NCBI GenBank assembly: GCA_035403225.1 | Contig: DAONET010000018.1 | Location: forward strand, 1-51,430 | Length of the DNA: 51,430 nucleotides | DNA from: DAIRDK01 sp035403225 | GTDB taxonomy: Bacteria > Bacteroidota > Bacteroidia > Bacteroidales > FEN-979 | Direction: 5' to 3' | Position numbers and translations under genes: made by a program | Shown here: positions 42,796 to 51,430 of the stretch, piece after piece | How positions within the stretch are numbered: the first letter of the stretch is position 1 | Layout of the letters: the number at the start of each line of letters is the position of its first letter | Notes under the pieces: generated by a model | What the model saw: the letters and a program-made list of their open reading frames with translations, nothing else | Told to the model about the DNA's origin: nothing | Database searches by the model: none

Positions 42796-43646
42796 TGCGA
42801 AAGGCTTTTTTTATTCTGATGGTATTTTCGGGATGTCTCCCGTTTCTTTCCTATGGGCAACATGACGCGGACATCATCAGGGTCATGACGTTTAATATTA
42901 AGTACGACAAACCGTCCGACAGCATCTATTCATGGAACGGCAGACGGGATAAGGTTTTTCGGGTATTTCGTTCTGAACAACCCGATATCATTGGCATTCA
43001 GGAGGGTCTTCATCATCAGCTCGAAGATATCCGGTCTGTCTTCCCGGAATATGGGCTGGCCGGAGTCGGACGCGAAGACGGGAAAACGAAAGGTGAATAT
43101 GCCGCCATCTTATTTCGTACCGACCGTTTTACGCTGGTTCGCACTTCCTCCTTCTGGCTTTCGGAAACCCCGGCTGTCCCGGGTTCCATCTCCTGGAATG
43201 CCGCCTGCACACGAATAGTGACATGGGTGGAACTGCATGACTGCAACGCTCAGCGAAGCTTGTTTTTCTTCAATACACATTTCGATCACATGAGTGAGCA
43301 GGCACGGGTGAACAGCGCCAGGTTGCTCCTTGATTCGATCCAGGCTATCGCCGGCACGATCCCCGTTATTGTCACAGGCGATTTTAACAGCACGATGGAT
43401 GATGAAGCTTGCCGGACGCTGGCTGCCCAGTTGGACGAATGCCGGAAAACTGCCAAACCCCGGGATGCGTTTCATACCAGTTTCATCGACTTCCCGGCCG
43501 ACACCTCCAGAAATGAGGTCATCGATCATGTCTTCCTCAGCCGGAAAACCTTTGACATCCAACGTTATACCATCAATCTATATCAGGAAGAAGGAAAATA
43601 TCCTTCCGACCATCTACCCGTACAAGTGGAGATCAAGTACAAATAA
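42792..43646 (+). CDS. Exported endonuclease/exonuclease/phosphatase-fold protein
   Basis: A 284-residue protein with a signal peptide (about 1-22, ending SYGQ). It has the full EEP fold motifs: MTFNIKYD, the metal-binding Glu in GIQEG, NTHFDHMS, VTGDFNSTMDD, a conserved IDHVFLS and a final SDHLPV His. I chose ATG 42792, which overlaps the upstream stop as ATGA; a TTG at 42786 is possible. Members act on phosphodiesters or phosphomonoesters such as lipids, inositol phosphates or DNA. Placed between two mannosidases, a role in removing phosphate from phosphorylated mannans or glycans is possible, but this is a guess. Confidence 0.82.
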   Translation: MMRKAFFILMVFSGCLPFLSYGQHDADIIRVMTFNIKYDKPSDSIYSWNGRRDKVFRVFRSEQPDIIGIQEGLHHQLEDIRSVFPEYGLAGVGREDGKTKGEYAAILFRTDRFTLVRTSSFWLSETPAVPGSISWNAACTRIVTWVELHDCNAQRSLFFFNTHFDHMSEQARVNSARLLLDSIQAIAGTIPVIVTGDFNSTMDDEACRTLAAQLDECRKTAKPRDAFHTSFIDFPADTSRNEVIDHVFLSRKTFDIQRYTINLYQEEGKYPSDHLPVQVEIKYK

Positions 43647-43658
43647 ATAATTCGTTTT

Positions 43659-46600
43659 ATGAAGAAATTTACCTTGTTGGTTTTTTCGTTTGCGTTCATT
43701 TGCAGCGCTTTTTCGCAACCTGTTCTGACGAAGAAAGTGAATCCGTTCATCGGCACCGGCGGACATGGTCACACGTATCCCGGCGCCTCCTGTCCTTTCG
43801 GAATGGTCCAGTTAAGTCCCGACACCCGGTTGACAGGCTGGGACGGTTGTTCTGCGTATCATGCCTCCGACACGTTGATCTATGGCTTCAGCCACACCCA
43901 TCTGAGCGGCACCGGGTGCAGCGATTATGGCGATATTCTGCTGATGCCTGCCGGGCGCGACGTCAACACCATCAATTATCAGTATGCTTCCGGTTTTACG
44001 CTTTCTTCTGAAAAATCAGAGCCGGGTTATTATTCGGTAGACTTGACCAATAATAAAGTGAAAGTCGAACTTACGGCCACCCCCCGTACGGGCTTTCACC
44101 GTTATACGTTTCATTCCAAAAAGATCCAAAATATTGTCCTTGACCTGAAGCACCGTGATAAAGTGCTCGAATCGGGGATCCGGATCGTAGGGAAAGATGA
44201 ATTGGAAGGATACAGGATCTCTCAGGAATGGGCGCAGCAGCAGATGGTTTATTTCGTCATGAAATTTTCGAAGCCTTTTGAAAGCCGGGCGATGNNNNNN
44301 NNNNNNNNNNNNNNNNNNNNNNNNNNNNNNNNNNNNNNNNNNNNNNNNNNNNNNNNNNNNNNNNNNNNNNNNNNNNNNNNNNNNNNNNNNNNNNGCAGAT
44401 GGTTTATTTCGTCATGAAATTTTCGAAGCCTTTTGAAAGCCGGGCGATGGAAGCCGGTGATGATCTCCTGACGGAAGCGACGGAGTATTCGGGAGATAAC
44501 ATCAAGGTCATCTTCTCCTTTGATGCATCTACGGGAAAAGAAATAATGGTGAAGGTCGGTATCTCCGGCGTTAGCGTGGAAGGCGCCCGGGCGAACCTCG
44601 AAAATGAGCTTCCCGGCTGGGATTTCGACCAGGTGAGAAATGATGCTCGGGAGATGTGGGAGTCGGAACTCGGCAAGATCCTGGTTGAAGGGGGCACCGC
44701 TGACCAACAGACGATCTTTTATTCGGCCCTATATCATGTGATGCTGAGCCCTAATATTTACATGGATGTTGACGGGAAATACCGTGGGCGAGACCTTGAA
44801 GTGCATCAGTCGGATGGGTTCCGCAATTACACTGTCTTTTCGCTGTGGGACACCTACCGGGCGGCTCATCCCCTGTTTTCCATCATCGATCGCCGCCGGA
44901 CGAGTGATTTCATCAATACCTTTATTCATCAGTATGAAGAAGGAGGATTGCTGCCGGTTTGGGAGCTGTCGGCCAATGAAACCAATTGCATGATCGGTTA
45001 TCATGCCGTTCCGGTCATCGCGGATGCCTGGATCAAAGGAGTCCGAAGCTTCGATGAGAACAAAGCGTTCGAAGCGATGAAAAACAGCGCCATGCAAGAT
45101 CAGTTCGGAGTGAAGTACTACCGGGCTGATGGTTACCTTCCTGCCGACAAGGAAGGAGAATCGGTTTCCAGAACCCTCGAATATGCCTATGATGACTGGT
45201 GCATCGCCCAGATGGCCAAAGGACTGAAACAGGATCAGGATTATTCGACCTATATTCAGCGGGCTCAGAGCTACAAGAACCTCTATGATCCTGCCACCGG
45301 CTTCATGAGAGCCAAACAAAATGCCACCTGGTACTCGCCTTTCGATCCGTACGAAGTCAATTTCAATTATACCGAAGCCAATGCCTGGCAGTATAGTTTT
45401 TATGTGCCGCAAGATATGAACGGACTGATGAGTCTGATGGGAGGTCGAGAAAAGCTCGCCCAAAAACTTGATGACCTTTTCTCAGCCAACAATAGTACTT
45501 CCGGAAGAAATCAGGCGGACATCACCGGCCTTATCGGTCAGTATGCACATGGCAATGAACCAAGCCACCACATGATCTACCTGTATGATTATGCTGCTCA
45601 GCCCTGGAAAACCCAGTCACTGGCGCATCGCATCTGTAGCGAGTTCTATCGTAACGACCGTGACGGACTCATCGGAAATGAGGATTGCGGGCAGATGTCG
45701 GCATGGTATGTCTTCAGCGCTCTCGGATTTTACCCGGTGACGCCGGCCAGTGAGATCTATGCTATCGGTTCGCCGGTATTTTCCAAGGCCACGATCAGGC
45801 TGGAAAGCGGAAAAAGGTTCACTATAAAGGCTGAAGGTATCAGCGATTCAGCTTTTTACATTCAATCAGCCACGTTGAACGGGAAGCCTTATAACAAGTC
45901 GTATATTACTTATACCGATCTCCTTAACGGTGGAGAATTGGTATTCCGGATGGGGATGAAGCCCAATGAACAATGGGGCAGCGCTCCATCGGATTATCCC
46001 TCCTCTTCCATCACCGATCATCTGATCACGCCCGTTCCCGCTGTCAACAGTGGTGACATCACCTTCGCAGACTCCACCACCATCTCCATGAACTGTGCCG
46101 ATCCAAAAGCAGTGATCCGGTACACCCTTGACGGGACAGAACCGGGGAACCAATCGACACTGTTTACCAAGCCGTTTGTCATCCGCCAAACAACCACCCT
46201 CAAGGCAGTGGCCATAAAGGAAGGATCGCCCAACAGTCTTCCTATAACTGCTCTTTTTACCAAAATCCCTTTAAACCGGAAGATCACCATCCAAAACCAC
46301 TATTCGTCGCAATATACGGCCGGTGGCGACCTGGCGCTGATCGACTTCATCCACGGAGGAGATAATTTCCGTACCGGCGCCTGGCAAGGATATGAAGGCG
46401 TCGACCTGGATGCCACCATTGACTTGGGTTCGGTTCAGAAGATCTCGAAGGTCACCATGGGATTCATGCAGGATCAGGGTTCCTGGATCTTTGCTCCCCA
46501 GGAGGTATCCGTAGCTGTTTCCGCTGATGGCAAGACTTTTCAACAAGTATATCTCACAGATCCAGACACCCCTGTCAATGCAATGGAGGCCAGAGCGTTG

Positions 46601-46738
46601 CATTTTGTTGCCGACATCAATCCTGTCGAAGCCAGGTACGTACGGGTTTTTGCTAAAAATGTAGGTACGTGTCCTCCATGGCACGTGGCTTCGGGCAGTA
46701 AAGCATGGTTGTTTGCCGACGAGATATCCATTGAATAG
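43659..46738 (+). CDS. GH92 alpha-mannosidase with C-terminal chitobiase-like and F5/8C domains, split by a false gap
   Basis: A calcium-dependent exo-alpha-mannosidase, secreted (signal peptide about 1-19, ending FSQ). The N-terminal beta-sandwich has the family start FIGTGGHGHTYPGASCPFG and YGFSHTHLSGTGC. The barrel carries SLWDTYRAAHPLFSIID, GGLLPVWELSANETNCMIGY, YAHGNEPSHHMIY and GNEDCGQMSAWYVFSALGFYP. After about residue 750 come a chitobiase C-terminal-like domain (RYTLDGTEPG) and an F5/8 type C domain. The N run at 44295-44394 sits between identical 55-base copies; merging them gives one 974-residue protein. Linkage specificity is uncertain, although GNEPSHH resembles the alpha-1,2 group. 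Confidence 0.88.
44240..44449. repeat. False gap with duplicated 55-base flanks inside the GH92 gene
   Basis: Positions 44240-44294 and 44395-44449 are identical over 55 bases and enclose 100 N. Merging them joins the two GH92 halves in frame. Same 55-base length as in galM, pointing to one assembler overlap setting. Confidence 0.93.
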
Positions 46739-46749
46739 ACATCTTTTGT

Positions 46750-47628
46750 ATGCCGATATCACGTCTCCGGTCTGACCTGATCTTATTACTGGCAGCAGCC
46801 ATCTGGGGGTTTGCTTTTGTCGCCCAGCGGCTGGGTATGGACCATGTAGGACCTTTCACCTTCACGGCTGCCCGCTTCACCCTGGGATGTCTGGTGCTGA
46901 TCCCTTACATGGTATTCCGCAAGCGGGTTCCTCCGGTGAGGGCCGACAAATCACCTGCTGAACGAAAAAAGATCCTGGCTTTGGAAGTATTAGTCGGGAT
47001 CGTACTGTTCGGCGGGATCTCGTTACAGCAGTATGGATTGCTTTTTACCACAGCCGGAAATGCCGGGTTTATCACGGGTCTGTACGTCATTTTTGTTCCG
47101 CTGGCCGGGTTGTTTCTCGGACACCGCATGAAGCCGGTTTGGTGGGCAGGGATTCTTTTGGCCGCTGCCGGGTTGTACTTTCTGAGTGTTGTCCCGGGCG
47201 AGGGGATCAATCCGGGCGACATTTATGTTTTTGGATGCGCCTTGTTTTGGACTGCCCATGTTTTGCTGATCGGATACCTTGCTCCCCGGCGGGATCCGGT
47301 GAAAATAGCCATCATTCAGTACACCATCACGGCCCTTTTAAGTTGGCTCGTCGCGCTTTGCGCGGAAGATATACGTTTTGACGACATCCTGGCTGCTGCG
47401 TGGCCTATCCTGTACGGCGGCGTGTTATCCGTCGGAGTGGCGTATACTCTTCAGATCGTCGCTCAGCAATATGCACATCCGGCCTATGCATCCATCATCC
47501 TGAGTATGGAATCTGCCTTTGCCGTGCTCGGAGGGTGGCTGATGCTTTCAGAACCCCTCACAGGGCGAATCCTGCTTGGTTGTGGCTTGATGTTGACCGG
47601 TATGATTATTGTTCAACGTAAAAATTAA
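46750..47628 (+). CDS. EamA/DMT-family transporter
   Basis: A 292-residue inner-membrane protein with ten predicted helices arranged as two EamA repeats (about 1-145 and 150-292). Typical landmarks are AAIWGFAFVAQRLGMDHVGPF in the first repeat and ASIILSMESAFAVLGGWLMLSE in the second. Such carriers export or exchange amino acids, nucleosides or other metabolites; no substrate can be read here. It follows GH92 by 11 bases and so is likely transcribed with the mannosidases. Confidence 0.85.
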   Translation: MPISRLRSDLILLLAAAIWGFAFVAQRLGMDHVGPFTFTAARFTLGCLVLIPYMVFRKRVPPVRADKSPAERKKILALEVLVGIVLFGGISLQQYGLLFTTAGNAGFITGLYVIFVPLAGLFLGHRMKPVWWAGILLAAAGLYFLSVVPGEGINPGDIYVFGCALFWTAHVLLIGYLAPRRDPVKIAIIQYTITALLSWLVALCAEDIRFDDILAAAWPILYGGVLSVGVAYTLQIVAQQYAHPAYASIILSMESAFAVLGGWLMLSEPLTGRILLGCGLMLTGMIIVQRKN

Positions 47629-47637
47629 GTATCTTTG
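47609..47637 (+). promoter_or_regulatory. Promoter of the M64 peptidase gene
   Basis: TTG (47609-47611), 18 bases, then TATCTTTG (47630-47637), a good Bacteroidota -33/-7 pair. It overlaps the end of the EamA gene. The start codon is 17 bases downstream. Confidence 0.65.
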
Positions 47638-47654
47638 TATCTAAATTTTGATAT

Positions 47655-48953
47655 ATGAAAAAACAACTCGCCTGGCTATTCGGGTTATTCTTTTGCCTGT
47701 TTTTTGTTCCCGGTCTTGCTGCACAGGAAATGTCTGATTTCGATCAATATTTTATAAAGAAAACACTTCGTGTTGATTACTTGTTGGGAGGTAATAATAA
47801 AGAAGAAGAAGTCTTCGTGGGACAGATGAAGCAAGAGCCCAATTACGGAGGGCCGATCCATCACCTGATTGACGTTGATTCCACCGGAACGTATCGTTAT
47901 GCGGTATATGATTCCATCACCGGAAAATTGATTTTTTCGAAAGGTTTTTGTTCGCTGTTTCAGGAATGGCGGGGCACTCCTGAAGCCAAAATGGTTAGGA
48001 AAGCATATGAGATGACGGCGATCATGCCATTCCCCCAAAAGACCGTGTTGTTCACGATCGATATCCAGGAATATTCCACCGGAAGGTTCAGGAGACTATT
48101 CTCCATGTACATCAATCCGGATAATTATTTCATTCTCAGGGAACCGGTGACGCCTTATAAGACAGACCAGATCGTCGCTAACGGAGACCCTTCCGCGAAA
48201 GTGGATATCGTTTTTCTGGCGGAAGGTTATACGAAAGATGAGATGGGTAAATTCCGCAAAGATGCCTCACGTATGGCCAAATATTTTCTCTCCGTTCCAC
48301 CCTATTCAGCTTATGCCGACCGGTTTAATTTCTATGCCATTGAATCTCCTTCGGTCAATTCGGGGGTTGAAGTTCCCGGGAAAGGAACCTATGTCAACAC
48401 GAACCTGAGCAGCAGCTTTTACACCTTCGACATGGACCGTTACCAAACCACGGCCAATACCTGGGCGATGTACGATATTGCTGCCAATGTCCCGTATGAT
48501 GCCATCATCGTGCTCAACAACAGCAGCCGGTATGGCGGTGGCGGTTTCTACAACCATTACTGCCAGGGCACTGTCGACCACGAACTCTCGGAGATCGTGT
48601 TGGTCCATGAATTTGGTCACAGTTTTGGCGGGTTGGCCGACGAATACTATACTTCCGAAGTAACCTATTCCGATTTTTATAATCTGAAAGTAGAACCCTG
48701 GGAACCCAACATCACCACCAATGTCGATTTCGGAAGGAAATGGAAGAGCATGATCGACCAGGGAACCCCCATCCCCACTCCCCGCATTGATACCTACTCG
48801 AATGTCATCGGAATGTTTGAAGGTGGCGGTTATGTAGGAAAAGGCGTATACAGTCCGATGATGGATTGCCGGATGAAAAGCAACGAAGCCAAAGGATATT
48901 GCCCGGTGTGCCAAAAAGCCCTGATCAAACGAATAACGGATCTCAGTGAATAA
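47655..48953 (+). CDS. Exported M64-family (IgA peptidase-like) metalloprotease
   Basis: A 432-residue protein with a signal peptide (about 1-23, ending LAAQ). An N-terminal beta domain (about 25-165) precedes the metalloprotease domain. The zinc motif VHEFGHSFGGLADEYY holds HEFGH at 318-322 and a downstream Asp/Glu. VDIVFLAEGYTKDEM and an N-rich INNSSRYGGGG-like loop are typical of M64. The family is named for an IgA1-cleaving enzyme, but most members have unknown targets. The end has a CPVCQ pair. The last codons overlap the activase start by 8 bases, linking a secreted protease to hydroxyproline metabolism in one transcript. Confidence 0.88.
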   Translation: MKKQLAWLFGLFFCLFFVPGLAAQEMSDFDQYFIKKTLRVDYLLGGNNKEEEVFVGQMKQEPNYGGPIHHLIDVDSTGTYRYAVYDSITGKLIFSKGFCSLFQEWRGTPEAKMVRKAYEMTAIMPFPQKTVLFTIDIQEYSTGRFRRLFSMYINPDNYFILREPVTPYKTDQIVANGDPSAKVDIVFLAEGYTKDEMGKFRKDASRMAKYFLSVPPYSAYADRFNFYAIESPSVNSGVEVPGKGTYVNTNLSSSFYTFDMDRYQTTANTWAMYDIAANVPYDAIIVLNNSSRYGGGGFYNHYCQGTVDHELSEIVLVHEFGHSFGGLADEYYTSEVTYSDFYNLKVEPWEPNITTNVDFGRKWKSMIDQGTPIPTPRIDTYSNVIGMFEGGGYVGKGVYSPMMDCRMKSNEAKGYCPVCQKALIKRITDLSE

Positions 48954-49746
48954 AGGATTGATCTTTGATATCCGGAGGTTCTCGGTTCACGATGGGCCTG
49001 GTATCCGGACTACCATTTTTTTCAAGGGATGCCCGTTGTCATGTTGGTGGTGTCACAATCCCGAGAGTAAATCATCTCTGCCGGAAGACACCGTGAAGGT
49101 TCTGACACTGGAAGGGAAGAAATTTCCGGTGAAAGAGGTACTCGGAAAATACCTGACGGTGGATGAAGTGATGACCGAGGTGGAGAAAGACCGCCTCTTT
49201 TTTGACGAATCGTCGGGAGGAGTCACTCTCAGTGGCGGTGAACCCTTGTTGCAGGCAGGCTTCGCGATAGAACTACTTAAGAAGCTGAAGGAGAAAGATA
49301 TTCACACAGCGTTGGATACCTGCGGATTTGTCAGGCAGGACACGCTGAAAGCCACGTTGCCGTTCACCGATCTTTATTTATTCGATCTTAAACTGATGGA
49401 CGAGCATGAACACCTGGAATATACGGGCGTTTCCAATACCCTGATCCATCAAAACCTGATATTCCTGACGGAGCAGCACAAACAGGTGATTATCCGCATA
49501 CCGGTCATCCCGGGGATCACCGATAGCAGGAAGAACATGGACCTGCTGAAAGAATTTCTGATCAAACTACAGCCCTGTATTTCGGAAATCTGCCTCCTGC
49601 CCTATCATTCCCTGGGCAACAGCAAATATGACCGGCTGAAAATCGAAAATAAACTGAAGAATGTCAAAAGCCTCACTGCTGAAGAGCTTCAACCGTTGAA
49701 GCAGGAGTTTGAAGAGGAACACTTCGAAGTAAAAATCGGGGGATGA
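48946..49746 (+). CDS. Glycyl radical enzyme activase for the HypD-type dehydratase
   Basis: A 266-residue radical SAM activase that creates the glycyl radical on its partner enzyme. It probably starts with GTG at 48946, overlapping the M64 stop. The N-terminal RRFSVHDGPGIRTTIFFKG is the activase signature and the cluster motif is CPLSCWWC (CxxxCxxC). GGVTLSGGEPLLQ binds SAM. Between the cluster and this motif there is a 50-residue insert where many activases of this type hold a ferredoxin-like domain; here the insert has no cysteine, so it cannot bind extra clusters. Located 33 bases before hypD, its obvious partner. Confidence 0.9.
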   Translation: MNKGLIFDIRRFSVHDGPGIRTTIFFKGCPLSCWWCHNPESKSSLPEDTVKVLTLEGKKFPVKEVLGKYLTVDEVMTEVEKDRLFFDESSGGVTLSGGEPLLQAGFAIELLKKLKEKDIHTALDTCGFVRQDTLKATLPFTDLYLFDLKLMDEHEHLEYTGVSNTLIHQNLIFLTEQHKQVIIRIPVIPGITDSRKNMDLLKEFLIKLQPCISEICLLPYHSLGNSKYDRLKIENKLKNVKSLTAEELQPLKQEFEEEHFEVKIGG

Positions 49747-49753
49747 GGTTCAC

Positions 49754-49761
49754 TATCTTTG
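49754..49761 (+). promoter_or_regulatory. -7 box between the activase gene and hypD
   Basis: TATCTTTG lies 18 bases before the hypD start. It suggests that hypD is also transcribed independently of the activase; no clear -33 element. Confidence 0.5.
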
Positions 49762-49779
49762 CAATAATGAATTACCGTT

Positions 49780-51430
49780 ATGACTGATCGCATAAAAAAG
49801 TTGCGCGAACAAAGCTTGCAGGCCGTCAACAGGATCTCTCCCGAACGTGCGCTGCTTGTCACTGAATTTTACCGCACCGGCATTGACCGTGAAGTATCGA
49901 CTCCGGTGATGCGTGCTCTCGCTTTTGAATATCTGCTGAAGCACAAACAGCTTTGCATCAACGAAGGTGAACTGATCGTGGGGGAACGCGGACCTGCGCC
50001 GAAAGCTTGCCCCACCTATCCCGAACTAACGGTGCATTCCCTGAAGGACCTGGATATCCTCGACACACGGAAGAAAGTTTCGTTCAAGGTAGATGAGGAG
50101 ACGAGAAAGATCTATGAGGAGCAGATCATCCCTTACTGGAAGGGGCGCAGCAACCGCGACCGGATCATGGCCAACATGACCCCGGAATGGCTGGAAGCCT
50201 ACCGGGCCGGTATCTTCACGGAGTTTCAGGAACAACGGTCTCCCGGGCATACCGTTCTCGGGGATAAGATCTACCGGCTGGGCATGCTCGATCTGATCGC
50301 ACAGGTCAGGGAAGCACAAGGCCGGCTTGACTGGATCAATGACCCGGAAGCCTATCGCCGGAACGAAGAACTGAAAGCGATGGAGATCGCTGCCGGCGCC
50401 ATTATCATGTTTGCCAACCGTTATGCGGATAAGCTCGAAGAACTTGCCCGGACCGCCGATCAGGAGTCTACCGTCCATCATGCGAAGGAACTGCATCACC
50501 TGGCGGAGATCTGCCGTCATGTCCCGGCCCACGCTCCCCGCACCTTTCATGAAGCGCTTCAGTATTACTGGTTCGTTCATCTCGGGGTCATCACCGAACT
50601 CAACCCCTGGGATTCCTTCAATCCCGGGCGTCTGGATCAGCATCTTTATCCTTTTTTCAGAAGAGAGACCGAAGCAGGGACCTTAACCATGGAGGCTGCC
50701 AGGGAGCTTCTTCAATCCTTCTGGATCAAATTCAACAACCATCCTGCTCCTCCCAAAATCGGCGTCACTGCCGAGGAGAGCAACACCTATACCGACTTCT
50801 GCCTGATCAACCTGGGTGGCGTTAAACCCGATGGGTCAGACGCCGTGAATGAGATGACTTTTCTCCTGCTTGATGTGATCGAAGAAATGCGGCTGTTACA
50901 GCCCAGTTCCATGGTGCAGATCAGTAAGAAGAATCCCGACAGCTTTATTCACCGGGCCCTGAAAATCACCAAAACCGGTTTCGGGCAACCCTCTTTTTTC
51001 AACACCGATGAGATCATCCAGGAGTTGTTGCGACAAGGTAAATCCGTTGAAGATGCCCGTCGCGGCGGTTCCAGCGGATGTGTGGAGACAGGCGCTTTCG
51101 GAACCGAAGCCTATATCCTCTCCGGCTACTTCAACCTCCCGAAGATCCTGGAGATCGCGTTGCATAACGGAGTCGATCCCCGCACCGGGAAACAGATCGG
51201 GCCCGCCACAGGAGATGCCGCCTCGTTCGACACCTTTGAGAAGCTGATCGAAGCCTTCCGGGTGCAGCTCCGTCATTTCACCGGGATCAAGATCCGCGGT
51301 AACAACACCATCCACAGCATCTTCGCGAACCACCTGCCTGCCCCGTTCCTGTCGCTGCTTATCGATGACTGCATTGCCAACGGGAAAGATTATAACGCCG
51401 GAGGCGCCCGATACAACACAACCTATATCC
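49780..51430 (+). CDS. hypD: trans-4-hydroxy-L-proline dehydratase, partial (C-terminus beyond window)
   Basis: The first 550 codons of a glycyl radical enzyme. HypD dehydrates trans-4-hydroxy-L-proline to pyrroline-5-carboxylate. The thiyl-radical motif SSGCVETG places Cys434 and Glu436. Asp278 lies in NPWDSFNPGR, Ser334 and Phe340 in SNTYTDF, and Tyr450 in ILSGYFN. These numbers equal those I recall for the active site of the Clostridioides difficile enzyme, an exact register match. The glycyl radical loop and the Thr expected near 645 lie beyond the window. Other candidates in this superfamily (choline lyase, diol dehydratase) do not fit GCVETG with Phe340. The full length should be near 790 residues. 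Confidence 0.9.
   Translation, partial: MTDRIKKLREQSLQAVNRISPERALLVTEFYRTGIDREVSTPVMRALAFEYLLKHKQLCINEGELIVGERGPAPKACPTYPELTVHSLKDLDILDTRKKVSFKVDEETRKIYEEQIIPYWKGRSNRDRIMANMTPEWLEAYRAGIFTEFQEQRSPGHTVLGDKIYRLGMLDLIAQVREAQGRLDWINDPEAYRRNEELKAMEIAAGAIIMFANRYADKLEELARTADQESTVHHAKELHHLAEICRHVPAHAPRTFHEALQYYWFVHLGVITELNPWDSFNPGRLDQHLYPFFRRETEAGTLTMEAARELLQSFWIKFNNHPAPPKIGVTAEESNTYTDFCLINLGGVKPDGSDAVNEMTFLLLDVIEEMRLLQPSSMVQISKKNPDSFIHRALKITKTGFGQPSFFNTDEIIQELLRQGKSVEDARRGGSSGCVETGAFGTEAYILSGYFNLPKILEIALHNGVDPRTGKQIGPATGDAASFDTFEKLIEAFRVQLRHFTGIKIRGNNTIHSIFANHLPAPFLSLLIDDCIANGKDYNAGGARYNTTYI

Noticed and set aside
44399..46738. A second, separate GH92 gene starting after the gap
   Set aside because: It lacks a signal peptide and the N-terminal family motifs, and it joins in frame to the upstream half once the duplicated 55 bases are merged.

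Overview
The window looks like a scaffold from a Bacteroidota genome, most likely a Bacteroidales-type anaerobe assembled from a metagenome. The evidence is three proteins with type IX secretion (T9SS) type A C-terminal sorting signals, many lipoproteins, a BtuB-like TonB receptor, the rpmG-DUF4295-ftsY-rimO cluster, and repeated Bacteroidota promoter -7 boxes (TAnnTTTG). Three runs of 100 N interrupt it. Genes are packed tightly and no stretch over 300 bases lacks a gene. I saw no rRNA, tRNA, CRISPR array or insertion sequence.

Layout. (1) 1-7900: a Nudix hydrolase, then a minus-strand outer-membrane uptake locus (two YncE-like beta-propellers, one T9SS surface protein, one TonB receptor) that resembles cobalamin uptake loci, a small lipoprotein, a hotdog thioesterase and a MORN-repeat protein. 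(2) 7897-14467: housekeeping genes rimO, ftsY, a DUF4295 gene, rpmG, a xer recombinase, an SDR, a class III aminotransferase and aat. (3) 14498-21789: a six-gene operon for a hydrogenase-4/complex I-like membrane complex. Its large subunit lacks all four NiFe-ligand cysteines, and its small subunit has lost three of the four proximal-cluster cysteines, so it is not a hydrogenase. It belongs with, or beyond, the poorly understood Ehr (energy-converting-hydrogenase-related) complexes and is the most unusual system here. (4) 21767-32951: a C1 peptidase, a PflX-like radical SAM protein, a HAD phosphatase, a T9SS beta-helix protein, a GT39 glycosyltransferase (with a real assembly gap), GH63-like and GH172-like glycosidases and a CAP-SPOR protein. 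(5) 32970-40180: ogt, an SSS symporter with a small membrane partner, an M23 peptidase, an outer-membrane protein, galM and galK. (6) 40270-47628: an apparent operon of GH2 beta-mannosidase, an exo/endonuclease/phosphatase-fold protein, GH92 alpha-mannosidase and an EamA transporter. (7) 47655-51430: an M64 peptidase, a glycyl radical enzyme activase and the first 550 codons of trans-4-hydroxy-L-proline dehydratase (hypD), which runs off the end.

How the genes fit together: regions 4-7 suggest a cell that dismantles mannose/galactose-containing glycoproteins with secreted glycosidases and peptidases, takes up sugars by sodium symport, channels galactose through GalM/GalK, and ferments hydroxyproline to pyrroline-5-carboxylate with the HypD radical enzyme. 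Regions 3 and 7 both fit an anaerobic lifestyle.

Assembly caution: two of the three N runs (38795-38894 and 44295-44394) are flanked on both sides by identical 55-base sequences. Deleting the N run and one copy restores intact reading frames for galM and the GH92 gene, so these are scaffolding artefacts, not gaps or biological repeats.
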